Counted from the stretch's first letter, positions 28,162 through 40,980 are shown. The stretch is DNA of 64,000 nucleotides from Caballeronia pedi (GCF_001544915.2 NZ_FCOE02000005.1:186001-250000); one strand, 5' to 3'. The notes: generated from the sequence alone by a model not told the origin. Numbers and translations are program-made.

Positions 28162-28191
28162 GAAAGTGTGCGTGATTCGAAATTAACTGCG

Positions 28192-28431
28192 TTATGTCTC
28201 GCGGGCGAGCCGGTCGATCAGCGCGCCGCGGCTCGCCTCGACGATCCAGCCTTGCTTGTGCCGCACATGCGCCGCCCAGGTCCCGTCGCGCCGCTGTTCC
28301 CAGCAGCCGGCGTCGTGCCCGTCGATGAAAAGCGAGCCGCGCACGACGAGTTGCGGATCGGCGGGGTCGAGCACTTCGTCATCGTTGTGTTCGAGCTTCA
28401 CGGTGTGCATGAGCATCGTCTGCAAAAACAC
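28192..28431 (-). CDS. Conserved small hypothetical protein
   Basis: A 79-aa acidic protein without membrane segments that I do not recognise. The start is uncertain: GTG 28431, or ATG 28416 or 28410, which give 72-74 aa. It lies 30 bp upstream of crcB on the same strand and may be co-transcribed. Confidence 0.5.
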   Translation of the reverse strand: MFLQTMLMHTVKLEHNDDEVLDPADPQLVVRGSLFIDGHDAGCWEQRRDGTWAAHVRHKQGWIVEASRGALIDRLARET

Positions 28432-28499
28432 GTCAAGACCAGAGCCGGTCTTGCCACTGGCTCCATTCTAACGATACTCAAAGCGCCTGGTTCAAACAC

Positions 28500-29321
28500 T
28501 CACCGTATCATGAAGGACATTGCCGAAAGGCAATTGAGTATGCGCACGACATGTTCGACCGAAGGGGCATCGAAAGCGAGCGATACAGCATCGATGCGTT
28601 CGAGCGTCGGCCACTGGCAGAAGAGATCGGCGAATGCCGTGGTCTGCGTGCGTAGTTCGCAGCGGTGACCAGACAGCGCGGCACGTCCGCGATGCCCCGC
28701 GGAAGCCGCCTCGATCGTCTCGCGCGCGGCGAGCTGGATCGCTTCGCAGGCGGCGGCGGGCGTTTCGGTCACGCCGCTCGAATAGCCGTGCGCCGTCTTC
28801 ACGCACAGAAAGCGCGCGCCGGGAAAGGCGGGCAGCGTCTCGGCGCCGAATACATCGTCGCCCGTCAGCAGCGCGACATGCGCGCCGTGCTCCCCGGCGA
28901 GCCGCCCATAGAGGCCGGCCTCGCCGACTTCCTCGCCGTCCAGCGTGACGCGCGCGAAGGCCGCGCTGTTGATGGTGTGCGCGAGAATGCCGCGGCTTTG
29001 CGCGCGCGCGTGATAGCCGATCATGAACACCACATCGGGCGCTGCTTCCAGCCCCGCCATCATGCCGAGCGTGCGCGGCTTGCCGAGCACGAGGCGCGCG
29101 CGCTGATCGAGCAAGTCGGGCAGCAGATTGCGAAAGCCGCCATGCGAATCGTTGATCCACACCTGCGACGCGCCGCCATCGAATGCGCCCTGCGCCGCCG
29201 CGTTCGCCTCGCGCGTCATCCAGCGGCGCGCCTGCTCGTATTCGGCGTTGCCGGCGCGTGTCTGCTCCGGATGGAACACGCCCGCGATGCCTTCGATATC
29301 CACCGAGATCAGCACTTTCAT
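28500..29321 (-). CDS. dppA: D-aminopeptidase, M55 (DppA) family
   Basis: A 273-aa zinc aminopeptidase of the self-compartmentalised DppA decamer type. Zinc ligands are visible in [19 protein letters not shown] and MIGYHAR. DppA releases D-amino acids such as D-Ala from short peptides. ATG 29321 overlaps the stop of the preceding S58 peptidase by 4 bp. It is the last gene of the peptide operon. Confidence 0.9.
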   Translation of the reverse strand: MKVLISVDIEGIAGVFHPEQTRAGNAEYEQARRWMTREANAAAQGAFDGGASQVWINDSHGGFRNLLPDLLDQRARLVLGKPRTLGMMAGLEAAPDVVFMIGYHARAQSRGILAHTINSAAFARVTLDGEEVGEAGLYGRLAGEHGAHVALLTGDDVFGAETLPAFPGARFLCVKTAHGYSSGVTETPAAACEAIQLAARETIEAASAGHRGRAALSGHRCELRTQTTAFADLFCQWPTLERIDAVSLAFDAPSVEHVVRILNCLSAMSFMIR

Positions 29322-30334
29322 GATCGTGTCTTCAATGCGTCGTTGAGCGAAATGCGCCGATGACCATCGCGTCCGGCAACCGTTTCGGCGCTGAGGAGCG
29401 CATCGAGGATCGCCTGTTCGACGCTGTCGGCCGCCGCCTGGAATAGCGGGTCGAGCCGTGCGTCGCTGATGAGCGGCGGCATCGTGATGAAGTCCGCATC
29501 GTGCGATACGGTGTAAGCGGTCGTGAAAGCCAGCGCGATGTCGCCGCTGCCGTGGCCGTAGACCGACCCCGTACGCGCGAGTCCGGCGGCGGCGCGCATC
29601 GCGAGACGGCGCAACTGACGCGCATCGAGCGGCGCATCGGTTGCGATCGCGATGATGATCGAGCCTTGCTCGGGCGTGACCTTCGATGCGTCCGCCGACA
29701 CCAGCGCGCGGCCGACCGCCTCGCCCGCGATCGTGAGTTGCGGCAAACGGCCGAAGTTCGCGAGCACGAGCGCGCCTGTCGTGTACCCGCGCCCGTTGAT
29801 TTGCACGATGCGCGACGCCGAGCCGATTCCGCCTTTCAGCTCGAAGCACGACATGCCGCGCCCCGCGCCCACCGCGCCGCGCGCGAAGTCGTCGTTGCAG
29901 GCATCGAGCGCGCTCCGGTAATGCGCTTCATCGATCGCAAGCGCCTGCATGTCGTTGAGATAGCCATCGTTGCATTCGAACACCAGCGGATTCACGCTCG
30001 GGTCTTCGCGTCCGATGCGCGGGTTCGCAGCGATAGCCGCGCGAATCTGCGCATTCGCGATGGTCCCCACGCCGAACGTATTGGTCAACGCGATGGGCGT
30101 TTCGATCACGCCGAGTTCTTCGAGCTGCACGAGCCCGACGCTCTTGCCGAAGCCGTTGATCACGCACGCCGCGGCCGGCACTTTGCCGCGATACACATCG
30201 CCGGCGTGCGGGCGGACCACGGTGACGCCCGTTTGCACCGCGCCCTGCGCAAGCGTGCAGTGCCCGACGGTCACGCCCGCGACATCGGCGATCGTGCCGC
30301 GCAACCCCGCTTCGAGCAGACCGATATGCATCAT
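29318..30334 (-). CDS. S58-family aminopeptidase (DmpA/BapA type)
   Basis: A 338-aa P1 peptidase that cleaves itself into alpha and beta chains. The autoproteolysis site and nucleophile are in [10 protein letters not shown] (Gly-Ser). DmpA-like enzymes remove N-terminal L-, D- or beta-amino acids from short peptides. ATG 30334 overlaps the gsiD stop by 4 bp. Together with DppA it suggests peptides with unusual residues as cargo. Confidence 0.9.
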   Translation of the reverse strand: MMHIGLLEAGLRGTIADVAGVTVGHCTLAQGAVQTGVTVVRPHAGDVYRGKVPAAACVINGFGKSVGLVQLEELGVIETPIALTNTFGVGTIANAQIRAAIAANPRIGREDPSVNPLVFECNDGYLNDMQALAIDEAHYRSALDACNDDFARGAVGAGRGMSCFELKGGIGSASRIVQINGRGYTTGALVLANFGRLPQLTIAGEAVGRALVSADASKVTPEQGSIIIAIATDAPLDARQLRRLAMRAAAGLARTGSVYGHGSGDIALAFTTAYTVSHDADFITMPPLISDARLDPLFQAAADSVEQAILDALLSAETVAGRDGHRRISLNDALKTRS

Positions 30335-31221
30335 GGCCGGTCGAGCTTGGGATCGAGCGCGTCGCGCAGGCCGTCGCCGAGCAGGTTGAACGCGAGCACG
30401 GTGAAGAAGATCGCGAGGCTCGGGAAGATGGCGACGTGCGGCGCCATCGCCATGTCGGCGCGCGCTTCGTTGAGCATCGCGCCCCACTCCGGCGTGGGCG
30501 GCTGCGCGCCCAGACCGAGAAACGAAAGGCTCGCGGCCGTGATGATCGACGTGCCGATGCGCATCGTGAAGTACACGACCACCGACGAGATCGTGCCCGG
30601 CAGGATATGCCGCGCGAGTATCGTCCAGTCCGATGCGCCGATGCTTCGCGCCGCCTCGATATACGTGAGATGCTTCAACGCGAGCGTATTGCCGCGCACG
30701 AGCCGCGCGAACGCGGGAATGCTGAAGATCGCGACCGCGCACACGACATTCACCATGCCGTTGCCGAGAATCGCGACCACGCCGATCGCGAGCAGAATGC
30801 CGGGAAACGCGAACAGCACGTCCGCGATGCGCATTACGATGCGGTCCCACCAGCCTTCGTAATAGCCCGCGAGCAGGCCGAAGAACGTGCCGATCACCGC
30901 ACCGAGCACGACCGACACCAGCCCCGCCGTCAACGAGATGCGGCTGCCGACGAGTATGCGGCTCAGAATGTCGCGCCCGAGCGCATCGACACCGAACCAG
31001 TGCGCAGCCGATGGACCCGCGTTGAGCGCGTCGTAGTCGAAGTAGTTCTCCGGATCATAAGGCGCGATATACGGCGCGATGATCGCGATCACGATCAGCA
31101 GCAACACGAACACGGCCGCGATCATCGCGATGTGCTGCTGCCTGAACTTGCGCCAGAACTCCGTCCACGGCGTGCGGATCTCTTGCGGCGCCTGCACCGC
31201 GCTTTCGGCTGCCACGCTCAT
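30331..31221 (-). CDS. gsiD: Peptide/glutathione ABC transporter permease GsiD
   Basis: A 296-aa inner-membrane permease with six helices and the ABC-coupling loop [20 protein letters not shown]. The ATG at 31221 fits the family start (the frame is open 17 codons further up). It pairs with the GsiC-like permease 8 bp upstream. Confidence 0.92.
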   Translation of the reverse strand: MSVAAESAVQAPQEIRTPWTEFWRKFRQQHIAMIAAVFVLLLIVIAIIAPYIAPYDPENYFDYDALNAGPSAAHWFGVDALGRDILSRILVGSRISLTAGLVSVVLGAVIGTFFGLLAGYYEGWWDRIVMRIADVLFAFPGILLAIGVVAILGNGMVNVVCAVAIFSIPAFARLVRGNTLALKHLTYIEAARSIGASDWTILARHILPGTISSVVVYFTMRIGTSIITAASLSFLGLGAQPPTPEWGAMLNEARADMAMAPHVAIFPSLAIFFTVLAFNLLGDGLRDALDPKLDRP

Positions 31222-31228
31222 GCGGTCC

Positions 31229-32149
31229 TCACTTGAAGCGGATGGTCGGGTTGATGATCGCGTACAGCACATCCACGATCAGGTTGATCACGATGAACTC
31301 AAGCGAGAACAGCAGCACTTCCGCCTGAATCACCGGATAGTCGCGCATCTCGACCGCATCGACCAGCAGACGCCCGAGGCCCGGCCAGTTGAACACCTTC
31401 TCCACGACGATCGAGCCGCCGAGCAGAAAGCCGAATTGCAGGCCCATCATCGTGACGACGGGAATCATCGCGTTGCGCAGGCAGTGCTTCACGATGACCA
31501 TCGGTTCGTGCACGCCTTTCGCGCGCGCGGTGCGCACGAAGTCCTCGCCGAGCACTTCGACGAACGACGCGCGCGTGAAGCGCGCCATCACCGCCGCGAC
31601 CGCCGCGCCCAGCGTGATCGAGGGCAACACGTAGCCCTTCCACGTGCCGTCGTCGACGATCGGCAGCCAGCCGAGCTTCACCGAGAAGATTTCCATCAGC
31701 AGCATGCCGAGCGCGAACGCCGGAAACGAGATGCCCGACACCGCGAGCGTCATGCCCAGCCGGTCCGGCCAGCGATTGCGCCATACCGCCGACACGATGC
31801 CGATGCCCATGCCGAAGATCACCGCCCATACCATGCTCGCGAGCGTGAGCCACAACGTGGGCATGAAGCGCTCGGCGATTTCCGTCGCCACGGGCCGCTT
31901 GCTGCGCGTCGACATGCCGAAGTCGAAATGCACGATCTTGCCGAAGAAGCCCACCAGTTGCTGCGGCAGCGGCTTGTCGAGACCGAGGTCGGCACGCACG
32001 AGCGCGACGGTCGCTTCGTCGGCTTCCGCGCCCGCTGCGAGCCGCGCGGGATCGCCCGGCAGCATGTGCACGAAGAAGAACACGAGCACCGCGACGATGA
32101 AGAGCGTCGGCAGAAGGCCTAACAGTCGTTTGGCGATGAAGTTGAGCAT
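31229..32149 (-). CDS. gsiC: Peptide/glutathione ABC transporter permease GsiC
   Basis: A 306-aa permease of the DppB/GsiC family. It starts with the canonical [19 protein letters not shown] and carries HMLPGDPA and the coupling loop [20 protein letters not shown]. It lies 47 bp after the binding protein gene. Confidence 0.93.
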   Translation of the reverse strand: MLNFIAKRLLGLLPTLFIVAVLVFFFVHMLPGDPARLAAGAEADEATVALVRADLGLDKPLPQQLVGFFGKIVHFDFGMSTRSKRPVATEIAERFMPTLWLTLASMVWAVIFGMGIGIVSAVWRNRWPDRLGMTLAVSGISFPAFALGMLLMEIFSVKLGWLPIVDDGTWKGYVLPSITLGAAVAAVMARFTRASFVEVLGEDFVRTARAKGVHEPMVIVKHCLRNAMIPVVTMMGLQFGFLLGGSIVVEKVFNWPGLGRLLVDAVEMRDYPVIQAEVLLFSLEFIVINLIVDVLYAIINPTIRFK

Positions 32150-32196
32150 CGTTTCCGGTCAGTTGCGGCCGGGCGATCGCGCCCGGCCGAAAGCGA

Positions 32197-33756
32197 TTAC
32201 TTGATGGCGATCTCTTCGAAGCTGAACGAGCCGTCCGGCATCACGTACGCGCCCGACAGACGCTTGCTGCGCGCATACACGACCTTCTCCGTGACGAGGA
32301 AGATCCACGGTGCATCGGCCCAGATACGCTTCTGCGCGTCCGCGTAGAGCTTGGCTTTCTCGCTGCGATCCGTGGTGGCGAGCGCTTTCGAGAGATCGTC
32401 ATCGACCTGATCGTTCTTGTAGTACGCGGTGTTGAAGAGCTTCGGCGGGAACGACGTGCCGCCGAGCAGCGGCGAGAGCGCCCAGTCCGCTTCACCCGTC
32501 GACGACGACCAGCCGATATAGAGCATCCGCACCGGCGCCGTCTTCGGATCAGGCGCGCTCTCGATGCGCTGCACGCGCTGCCCCGCTTCGAGTGCTTCGA
32601 CCGACGCCTTCACGCCCACTTGCGCCAATTGCTGCTGCACGAACTGGATGATCTTCTGCGCGGTCGTATGGTTATAGCCCGACCACAGCACGGTTTCGAA
32701 GCCGTTCGGATAGCCTGCTTCCTTCAGCAGTTCGCGCGCCTTTGCGGGATCGTATTTCCACGGCCCGAGTTTGGTCGCGTATTCGACGCCCGGCGGCACC
32801 ACGCCTTCGGCCGGCACGGCATAACCCGCGAACGCCACCTTCACGAGCGCTTCCTTGTTGATCGCATAGTTCATCGCCTCGCGCACCTTCGGATTGTCGA
32901 AGGGCTTTTGCAGCACGTTCATGCTGACGTAGCGCTGAATGATCGACGGCGCCGCGATCAGATCGACCTTCGGGTTCGCCTTGAGCGTCGCGGCCTGCTC
33001 GAACGGCACCGAGAACGCGAAATCCGCCTCGCCCGTCTGCATGAGCGCGGAGCGCGTGTTGTTATCGACCACGGGCTTCCAGTCGATCATGTCGATCTTC
33101 GGCAAACCCTTCTTCCAGTAGCCGGCGAACTTCTTCACCTTCAGGTCGTCGGTCTGCTTCCATTCGACGAACTCGAACGGCCCCGTGCCGACCGGATGAA
33201 ACGCGATGTCCTTGCCGTACTTCTGCAGCGCGGCCGGCGAAATCATCACCGCCGACGGATGCGCGAGCACGTTGATGAACGCCGAGAACGGAATCTTCAG
33301 CGTGATCTTCACCGTGTAGGGATCGACCACTTCGGTCTTCTCGATCTTGTTGAAGAGGTTGTAGCGCTTGAGCTTGTTGTCCGGATTGGTCACGCGATCG
33401 AACACGGCCTTCACGGCATCGGCGTTGAAGTCGGTGCCGTCGTGGAACTTGACGTCACGGCGCAGATGGATCGTGTAGACCTTCGCGTCGGGGCTCGCCT
33501 CGTAACTCGTCGCGAGCACGTTCTGGATCTTCATGTCCTTGTCGAAGCCGAACAGACCCTGATAGAACGACTTCGCCACCGCTTGCGAGAGCGTGTCGTT
33601 GGCGTCGTACGGGTCCATCGTCGTGAAGGTCGAGGCCACGGCCATCACGGCGGTGCCTTGCGCATGCGCCGCCATCGGCGCGAGTGAGGTCAGCGCGGCG
33701 AATGCACTTGCAGCGAGTATCGAGCGCAAATTCGAGCGCAGTTTGAAGGACGGCAT
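32197..33756 (-). CDS. gsiB: Peptide/glutathione-binding protein GsiB
   Basis: A 519-aa periplasmic solute-binding protein (SBP family 5). Signal peptide of about 33 residues ends in MAAHAQG. The family motif [20 protein letters not shown] is present. Ligand identity (glutathione, isoaspartyl or D-amino acid peptides) is inferred only from the operon. Confidence 0.92.
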   Translation of the reverse strand: MPSFKLRSNLRSILAASAFAALTSLAPMAAHAQGTAVMAVASTFTTMDPYDANDTLSQAVAKSFYQGLFGFDKDMKIQNVLATSYEASPDAKVYTIHLRRDVKFHDGTDFNADAVKAVFDRVTNPDNKLKRYNLFNKIEKTEVVDPYTVKITLKIPFSAFINVLAHPSAVMISPAALQKYGKDIAFHPVGTGPFEFVEWKQTDDLKVKKFAGYWKKGLPKIDMIDWKPVVDNNTRSALMQTGEADFAFSVPFEQAATLKANPKVDLIAAPSIIQRYVSMNVLQKPFDNPKVREAMNYAINKEALVKVAFAGYAVPAEGVVPPGVEYATKLGPWKYDPAKARELLKEAGYPNGFETVLWSGYNHTTAQKIIQFVQQQLAQVGVKASVEALEAGQRVQRIESAPDPKTAPVRMLYIGWSSSTGEADWALSPLLGGTSFPPKLFNTAYYKNDQVDDDLSKALATTDRSEKAKLYADAQKRIWADAPWIFLVTEKVVYARSKRLSGAYVMPDGSFSFEEIAIK

Positions 33757-33785
33757 CGTTGGACTCCTTTGACGTTATGGTGTTA

Positions 33786-35680
<1,895 letters not shown>

Positions 35681-35684
<4 letters not shown>

Positions 35685-36664
35685 CGATAGATCGCCGTGA
35701 CGGGCGCTTCGCCCACGCGCGCAAAGCCGCGATACATGCCTTCCGTGTTGAACGGCAGCACGACGTTGCCCTTCGCATCGACAGCGACGAGACCGCCGCG
35801 CCCTTCTATGCGTGGCAGCTTCATCATCACGACATCGTTCGATGCGTCTTCCAGCGACGCACCGCGATATTCCATTTGCGCCGATACGTCATACGCCGCG
35901 AGCATGCGGATGAACATTTCGCCCGTGCCGGTGGTCGACACCGCGCAGGTCGCGTCGTTCGCGTAGCAGCCCGCGCCGATCAACGGCGCATCGCCGACGC
36001 GGCCGGCCTGCTTGTTGGTGATGCCGCCCGTCGACGTCGCGGCGGCGAGATGGCCGTTGGCATCGAGCGCGACCGCGCCGACCGTGCCGAACTTCCTGTC
36101 GGGATCGATGGGATCGATGGGATCGCGCGGATCATTCGAGAAGGCGAACTTCGTCATCGCGTCGTGATCGAGCATCGTGCCTGAGGTGCCACGCGCGTTG
36201 AGCCATTGCTGATGGCGCGCTTCCGTGTAGAAGTACGACGGATCGACGAATTCGAGACCTTGCGCGGCCGCGAACGCTTCCGCGCCCGGTCCCGTGAACA
36301 TGACGTGATCGCTCACGTCGAGCACGCGGCGCGCGGCGAGCACGGGATTCTTCACGCGCGTCACGCAACTGATCGCGCCGGCTTCGAGCGTCGCGCCGTC
36401 CATCACGGACGCGTCCAGTTCGTGCGTGCCCGCCGCCGTGAACACCGCGCCGTGGCCCGCGTTGAAGAGCGGACAGTCTTCGAGCAGGCGCACGGCTTCG
36501 GTGACGGCATCCAGCGCGCTGCCGCCATCGGCGAGCACGCGTTGAGCCGCGCTCAGGATGTCGGTAAGCGCCGCGTGATAGCGCGCTTCCGCTTCGGCGT
36601 TCATCGCGTGGCGCACGATCGTGCCCGCGCCGCCGTGAATGGCGATGACTGGTGTGGCGTTCAT
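35681..36664 (-). CDS. iaaA: Isoaspartyl peptidase / L-asparaginase
   Basis: A 327-aa Ntn-hydrolase that cleaves itself before the nucleophile Thr in [11 protein letters not shown]. It hydrolyses beta-aspartyl dipeptides. The [15 protein letters not shown] and STTGTGE motifs are intact. Just before the cleavage site the protein has a short repeat DPIDPIDP, coded by a 9-bp GGGATCGAT repeat at 36102-36122, in the linker that is usually variable. Its gene overlaps both neighbours by 4 bp. Confidence 0.94.
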
Positions 36665-37635
36665 GACTTGCGCGATTCCGTATGAGTGTGTCGTTTCGCA
36701 GTGGTGCGGCGCGTGGCCTGAACCGCGTGCGCTTCTTTCGGCAAAGAAGGCGCGACGAGCCAGGGCAACACGAACCCGGTCAATCCCGATGCCGCCTCGA
36801 CCGAGCGCTTGGCCCGGTGCGCGACCGCATCGCACAGTGCTTCGATGACGGCCAGCACGGCCGTGTCGCAATTCGCCGCGAGCCTGCGTTCGGCGCGGAT
36901 CGCGAGCACGAGATCCGCGACCTGCGCGAGCGGCGAAGCGGCGCTGTCCGTGAGCGCGACGACGCGCAGGCCGTGATCGCGCGCGAGCTGCGCGAGCGTG
37001 ATGGTGTCGTCGACATAACGCGGGAACGCGATCGCGATCAGCACATCGCCGCGCGCCGCCGTGAAGAGCCGCCGCGCGGCGTGCGACGGTCCGCCCGTCA
37101 ACGCGAGCGACTGCACGTTCGCGCAATACGGCGTGAGCCCGTGCTCAAGCAGGCCGGCCAGAAACGCGCTCGCGCCGTAACCGATCGTGAAGACGCGCGG
37201 CGCGGCGAGAATCGTATCGACGATCGCCTCGGCCTTCGCGCCGTCGACGGAGGTTTGAGCAAGCCGCAGATTCGCCGCCGCCTGCGCAAGCGATGCATCG
37301 AACACTTCGGCCCCGCTCGCCGGCGATTCGAGCGCGGTGCGCAAGCGCTCGACCGGCGCGATGGTCGCCTCGAAACCGCGCACGAGCGCCTCGCGAAACG
37401 ACGGATAGCCGGAGAAGCCGAGCGCGCGCGCGAAACGGTTCGCCGTCGCCACCGACGCGCCCACCGCGCCCGCCAGTTCGTCGATGCGCATGGTCGCCGA
37501 GCGAAACAGGTTCGCCAGCACGAACGCTCCCATGCGCCGATGAATGGGCGTGAGCGTCGGCATGGCCGCGGCGATGCGCGCGGCGATCAGATCGTCTGCG
37601 CTCGCCGGCGCACGAACCGATAGGGAACGGGACAT
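36661..37635 (-). CDS. MurR/RpiR-family transcriptional regulator
   Basis: A 324-aa regulator with an N-terminal RpiR helix-turn-helix (MRIDELAGAVGASVATANRF) and a SIS sugar-isomerase-like domain (TIGYGASAFLAGLLEHGL). It is the first gene of the peptide operon and overlaps iaaA by 4 bp, so it probably controls its own operon. RpiR proteins normally sense phosphorylated sugars or amino sugars, so muropeptide-related signals are a plausible effector class. Confidence 0.88.
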   Translation of the reverse strand: MSRSLSVRAPASADDLIAARIAAAMPTLTPIHRRMGAFVLANLFRSATMRIDELAGAVGASVATANRFARALGFSGYPSFREALVRGFEATIAPVERLRTALESPASGAEVFDASLAQAAANLRLAQTSVDGAKAEAIVDTILAAPRVFTIGYGASAFLAGLLEHGLTPYCANVQSLALTGGPSHAARRLFTAARGDVLIAIAFPRYVDDTITLAQLARDHGLRVVALTDSAASPLAQVADLVLAIRAERRLAANCDTAVLAVIEALCDAVAHRAKRSVEAASGLTGFVLPWLVAPSLPKEAHAVQATRRTTAKRHTHTESRKS

Positions 37636-37656
37636 GGAATGCGCTGCGCTCTCGTT

Positions 37657-37720
37657 GCGATGAAACGCGATGAAAGTATATTTACTCGAAACGCCGCTCA
37701 AAAAAAATTCATTTTCATCG
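37657..37720. promoter_or_regulatory. CGATGAAA repeats upstream of the RpiR operon
   Basis: GCGATGAAA occurs twice in direct tandem (37657-37665, 37667-37675; 10-bp period), and the inverse TTTCATCG lies at 37713-37720, with an A8 run between. Copies on one helical face plus an inverted copy resemble a regulator binding region. It begins 22 bp upstream of the rpiR start. Confidence 0.5.
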
Positions 37721-37808
37721 ACCTCGGGTTTTCGATAAGACGCCCAAGTGAGCCCCGTCCGATACCTCGGAGCTGCACGATCATGCACAATACGGGACGC
37801 ATCGCGAT

Positions 37809-39107
37809 ATGAACGCGCGTCCTGAGTGCTCCCCAGTCCCTATGAATTTCGACTTCCTTCCCGATCCGTTGCCGCATCAACTCGCTGCTCATCCGTGGGC
37901 ACAACTGATCGCGGGCCTCGTCGCGCTCGCGCTGATCGCGCTCTTCGTGCAATGGGTGGTCGCGCGCATCGTGCTGTATGTCGCGCATCGGCTGCTCGTG
38001 CTCGCCGGGCATCAGAAGTGGGATCGGGCGTTCATCAAGCATCGGGCGTATCACCGGCTCTGGTACGCGGTGCCGTTCGCCACCGTCGCGATCGGCATCG
38101 ACGAAGTGCCGCGCATCGGTCACTGGGCCACGGTCATCGGCCGCATCGCGCACGGCGGCGCGTGGGTCTGCATTTTCTTCGCCGCGGGCAGCGCGCTGTC
38201 GGCGTGGCAGGACGTCTATGCGGAAAGCAAGGAAGCCCAGACGCGCTCCATCAAAGGCTATATCCAGATCGGCAAGCTGGGGCTCGCGCTCGTGTGCGGC
38301 GTGCTCGTGCTGTCGATTCTCATCGACCGTTCGCCGCTCTGGATGCTGTCCGGTCTCGGCGCGCTGTCCGCCGTGCTGCTGCTCGTGTTCAAGGACACCT
38401 TGCTGTCGCTGGTCGCGAGCACGCAACTGACATCGAACGACATGCTGCGCATCGGCGACTGGATCGAAATGCCGCAAGCCGCCGCCGATGGCTTCGTGAA
38501 GGACATCGCACTGCACACGGTCAAGGTGCAGAACTGGGACAACACCGTGACCACCGTGCCGACCTACAAGCTCTTTTCCGAGAGTTACCGCAATTATCGG
38601 CACATGTTCGAGTCGGGCGGGCGGCGCATCAAGCGCACCTTGCGCATCGACGCACAATGCGTACGCTTTCTCTCCGACGAGGAAACCGCGCGTCTGAAGC
38701 GCTTTCGCCTGCTGCACGATTATCTGGAACAGAAGCAGACGGAAGTCGAGCAGGCGAACCGCAATCTCGGCGAGCTGGCCAACGAGCCCGCGAACCGGCG
38801 GCGGCTCACGAATATCGGCACGTTTCGCGCGTATGGGCTCGCCTATCTGCAACGTCATCCGGAGATCCGCCAGGACATGGCGATCATGGTGCGCATGATG
38901 GAACCGGAATCGCAGGGCATTCCGGTCGAGGTGTACTGCTTCACCGCGACGACCGCGTGGACGCAATACGAACGCATTCAGGGCGATGTCTTCGATCATC
39001 TGCTGTCGATTCTTCCCGAAATGGGCCTGAGGCTGTATCAGGCGCCTTCGGGCGCGGACATGACCGGTTTCGTGGGCCGCCTACGTGGCGAAATGCCCAC
39101 GCTGTGA
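37809..39107 (+). CDS. MscS-family mechanosensitive channel (YbdG-like)
   Basis: A 432-aa channel of the YbdG/MscM subgroup. It has several N-terminal helices, the pore helix GALSAVLLLVFKDTLLSLVA, the beta domain (IGDWIEMPQAAADGFVKDI) and the subgroup's extended soluble region (RTLRIDAQCVRFL). ATG 37842 is an alternative start. It gates in response to membrane tension. Confidence 0.9.
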   Translation: MNARPECSPVPMNFDFLPDPLPHQLAAHPWAQLIAGLVALALIALFVQWVVARIVLYVAHRLLVLAGHQKWDRAFIKHRAYHRLWYAVPFATVAIGIDEVPRIGHWATVIGRIAHGGAWVCIFFAAGSALSAWQDVYAESKEAQTRSIKGYIQIGKLGLALVCGVLVLSILIDRSPLWMLSGLGALSAVLLLVFKDTLLSLVASTQLTSNDMLRIGDWIEMPQAAADGFVKDIALHTVKVQNWDNTVTTVPTYKLFSESYRNYRHMFESGGRRIKRTLRIDAQCVRFLSDEETARLKRFRLLHDYLEQKQTEVEQANRNLGELANEPANRRRLTNIGTFRAYGLAYLQRHPEIRQDMAIMVRMMEPESQGIPVEVYCFTATTAWTQYERIQGDVFDHLLSILPEMGLRLYQAPSGADMTGFVGRLRGEMPTL

Positions 39108-39284
39108 TTCTTTCCGTCAAAAAGAATCAGGCAAGAATCCTCCACTTTTGTGTATTCACGTTGACGCTTCCCGTCCGTACGATCTAACCATCGCCGATGC
39201 GCCCTTTTTCCGCAGCTTCATAGCCGCGGTGGAATCGCTTTTTCCGCGCATCGCCATTCAATCGTCATAAAGGGAAAACACAAC

Positions 39285-40277
39285 GTGATCGATCGCGTCC
39301 ATGCCATGCGTGTCTTCACGCGTGTCGTCGATACGAACAGCTTCACGCGTGCGGCCGAGTCGCTTGGCATGCCGCGCGCGAGTGTTTCGACGACCGTGCA
39401 ACAACTCGAAGCGCTAGTCGGCGTGCAATTGCTCGCACGCACGACACGGCGCCTGAATCTCACCGTCGATGGCGCCGCCTATTACGAGCGTTGCGCGCAG
39501 ATCCTCGCCGACATCGACGAACTCGAATCCGGTTTCGGCGCGGGCGAGGAGCGCCTGCGCGGACGGCTGCGCGTGGAAATGCCGGATACCGTCGCGACCT
39601 CGATCGTCGTGCCCGCGCTGCCGGAGTTTCATGCGCGCTACCCGCAGATCGAGCTGTCGATCGGCATCGGCAATCGCAATGTCGATCTGGTCGGCGAAGG
39701 GGTCGATTGCAGCGTGCAGCTCGGCGAACTGCCCGATTCGGGTCTGATCGCGCGCCGTCTCGGCATGCTCGAACAGGTCACGTGCGCGAGTCCCGCGTAT
39801 CTGGACAAGCACGGCATGCCGCAAACGCTCGACGAGCTCGCGCAGCACGTCGCGGTCAATTGCATCTCGGAGAAAAGCGGCCGCCCCGCCGACTTCGATT
39901 TCGATGTCGATGGCGAGCCCGTCACGATGAAGATGCGCGGTTTCGTGCAGGTCGCCGACGAGCACGCATACCTCGCGTGCGGCGTCGAAGGGCTCGGGCT
40001 GATCCAGCCGCTGCGCATCGCGGCGCAGTCTTATCTGCGCTCGGGACAACTGCGCGAAGTGCTGCCGCAATGGAAGTCGCCACCGCTGAAGGTGTCGGTG
40101 GCGTTTCTGAAGAGCCGACAGGCGACGCCGCGCGTGTCGCTGTTCGTCGACTGGCTCGCGGCGCTGTTCGAACGTTCGCAACAGATGGACGACACGCTGA
40201 CGAGTCTGTATCGGTCGGCGCAGCGTCGCGGGCCCTCGCGCCGGGACCGTCCCGAGGAAGAAACCGCCGGCGCGTGA
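39285..40277 (+). CDS. LysR-family transcriptional regulator
   Basis: A 330-aa regulator of the CrgA/PA-type subgroup (MRVFTRVVDTNSFTRAAESL, GMPRASVSTTVQQLE). It stands alone, and the target cannot be seen here. The C-terminus has a charged Arg-rich tail. Confidence 0.9.
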   Translation: MIDRVHAMRVFTRVVDTNSFTRAAESLGMPRASVSTTVQQLEALVGVQLLARTTRRLNLTVDGAAYYERCAQILADIDELESGFGAGEERLRGRLRVEMPDTVATSIVVPALPEFHARYPQIELSIGIGNRNVDLVGEGVDCSVQLGELPDSGLIARRLGMLEQVTCASPAYLDKHGMPQTLDELAQHVAVNCISEKSGRPADFDFDVDGEPVTMKMRGFVQVADEHAYLACGVEGLGLIQPLRIAAQSYLRSGQLREVLPQWKSPPLKVSVAFLKSRQATPRVSLFVDWLAALFERSQQMDDTLTSLYRSAQRRGPSRRDRPEEETAGA

Positions 40278-40297
40278 TTGTTTCGATTTCTGTTTCG

Positions 40298-40594
40298 CTA
40301 TCGCACGGGCGTGGCCGCATTCGCGCCCACGACCGTGTTCCACTTGCGCACTTCCCAACGGTCCACCAGCCCGTTCGTCACGTACGGATCGCTCTTCGCG
40401 AAGTCTTCCGCGGCGGCGGGCGAATCGCTGTGAAACAACAGCATCGCGCGATCGGCGGGAGCGTCGAGCGCGCCCGCGAGCACGATATCGCCGCGCTCGA
40501 CCGCCGCCCACGCCATAGCCAGATGCGCGTCGCGAAACTGTCCGCGGCGTTCCAGATAGTCCGCACAGAGGTCATATATCAACAGGTAATGCAT
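40298..40594 (-). CDS. YciI-family protein
   Basis: A 98-aa ferredoxin-like fold protein related to YciI and muconolactone isomerase-like enzymes. The conserved RxxH is seen as FRDAHLAMA, with GDIVLAGAL after it. No specific reaction can be assigned. Confidence 0.85.
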   Translation of the reverse strand: MHYLLIYDLCADYLERRGQFRDAHLAMAWAAVERGDIVLAGALDAPADRAMLLFHSDSPAAAEDFAKSDPYVTNGLVDRWEVRKWNTVVGANAATPVR

Positions 40595-40743
40595 TGCTGT
40601 CTCCTTTCAGTGAATGATGGATGGCCGCCAGCTAGTCTGTCCTATTTTCGAGATCGATAAATCAAGAGTTCAATCGGAACCGTCTGATCGCCTTACGAAA
40701 GCGTATCGCCCATGATGTGCGGATACTCGCAAAGGGCTCCGCC

Positions 40744-40980
40744 ATGAACCGCAAGCAACCTCCCTGCAACACGTGCACGAAGCACGATTGCCGCACCTGC
40801 GCGTGGACGTCGCCGCTCGACGCATCGTACCGCACGCTCATCCGCCCCCACTCCATGTTGTCGCTCGTCGCGCTATCCGTGAACGAGAGCGAACCCGCGC
40901 CTGCGGAAGCTTCGTGGCTCGCCATGGCTGGCAAACGCATCCGCAAATTTTTCTCGGATCTGAGTCTTCGCGCGCGCTGA
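40744..40980 (+). CDS. Small Cys-rich hypothetical protein
   Basis: A 78-aa protein with the N-terminal motif CNTCTKHDCRTC (CxxC-x4-CxxC), suited to bind zinc or a metal cluster. The rest is Ser/Ala-rich and basic at the end. ATG 40744 is chosen because the shorter form begins right before the motif; 40717 is also in frame. I do not recognise it. Confidence 0.5.
   Translation: MNRKQPPCNTCTKHDCRTCAWTSPLDASYRTLIRPHSMLSLVALSVNESEPAPAEASWLAMAGKRIRKFFSDLSLRAR

Noticed and set aside
28162..28191. Possible fluoride riboswitch before crcB
   Set aside because: The gap to the upstream gene is only 30 bp, too short for the motif, and no consensus bases are visible.
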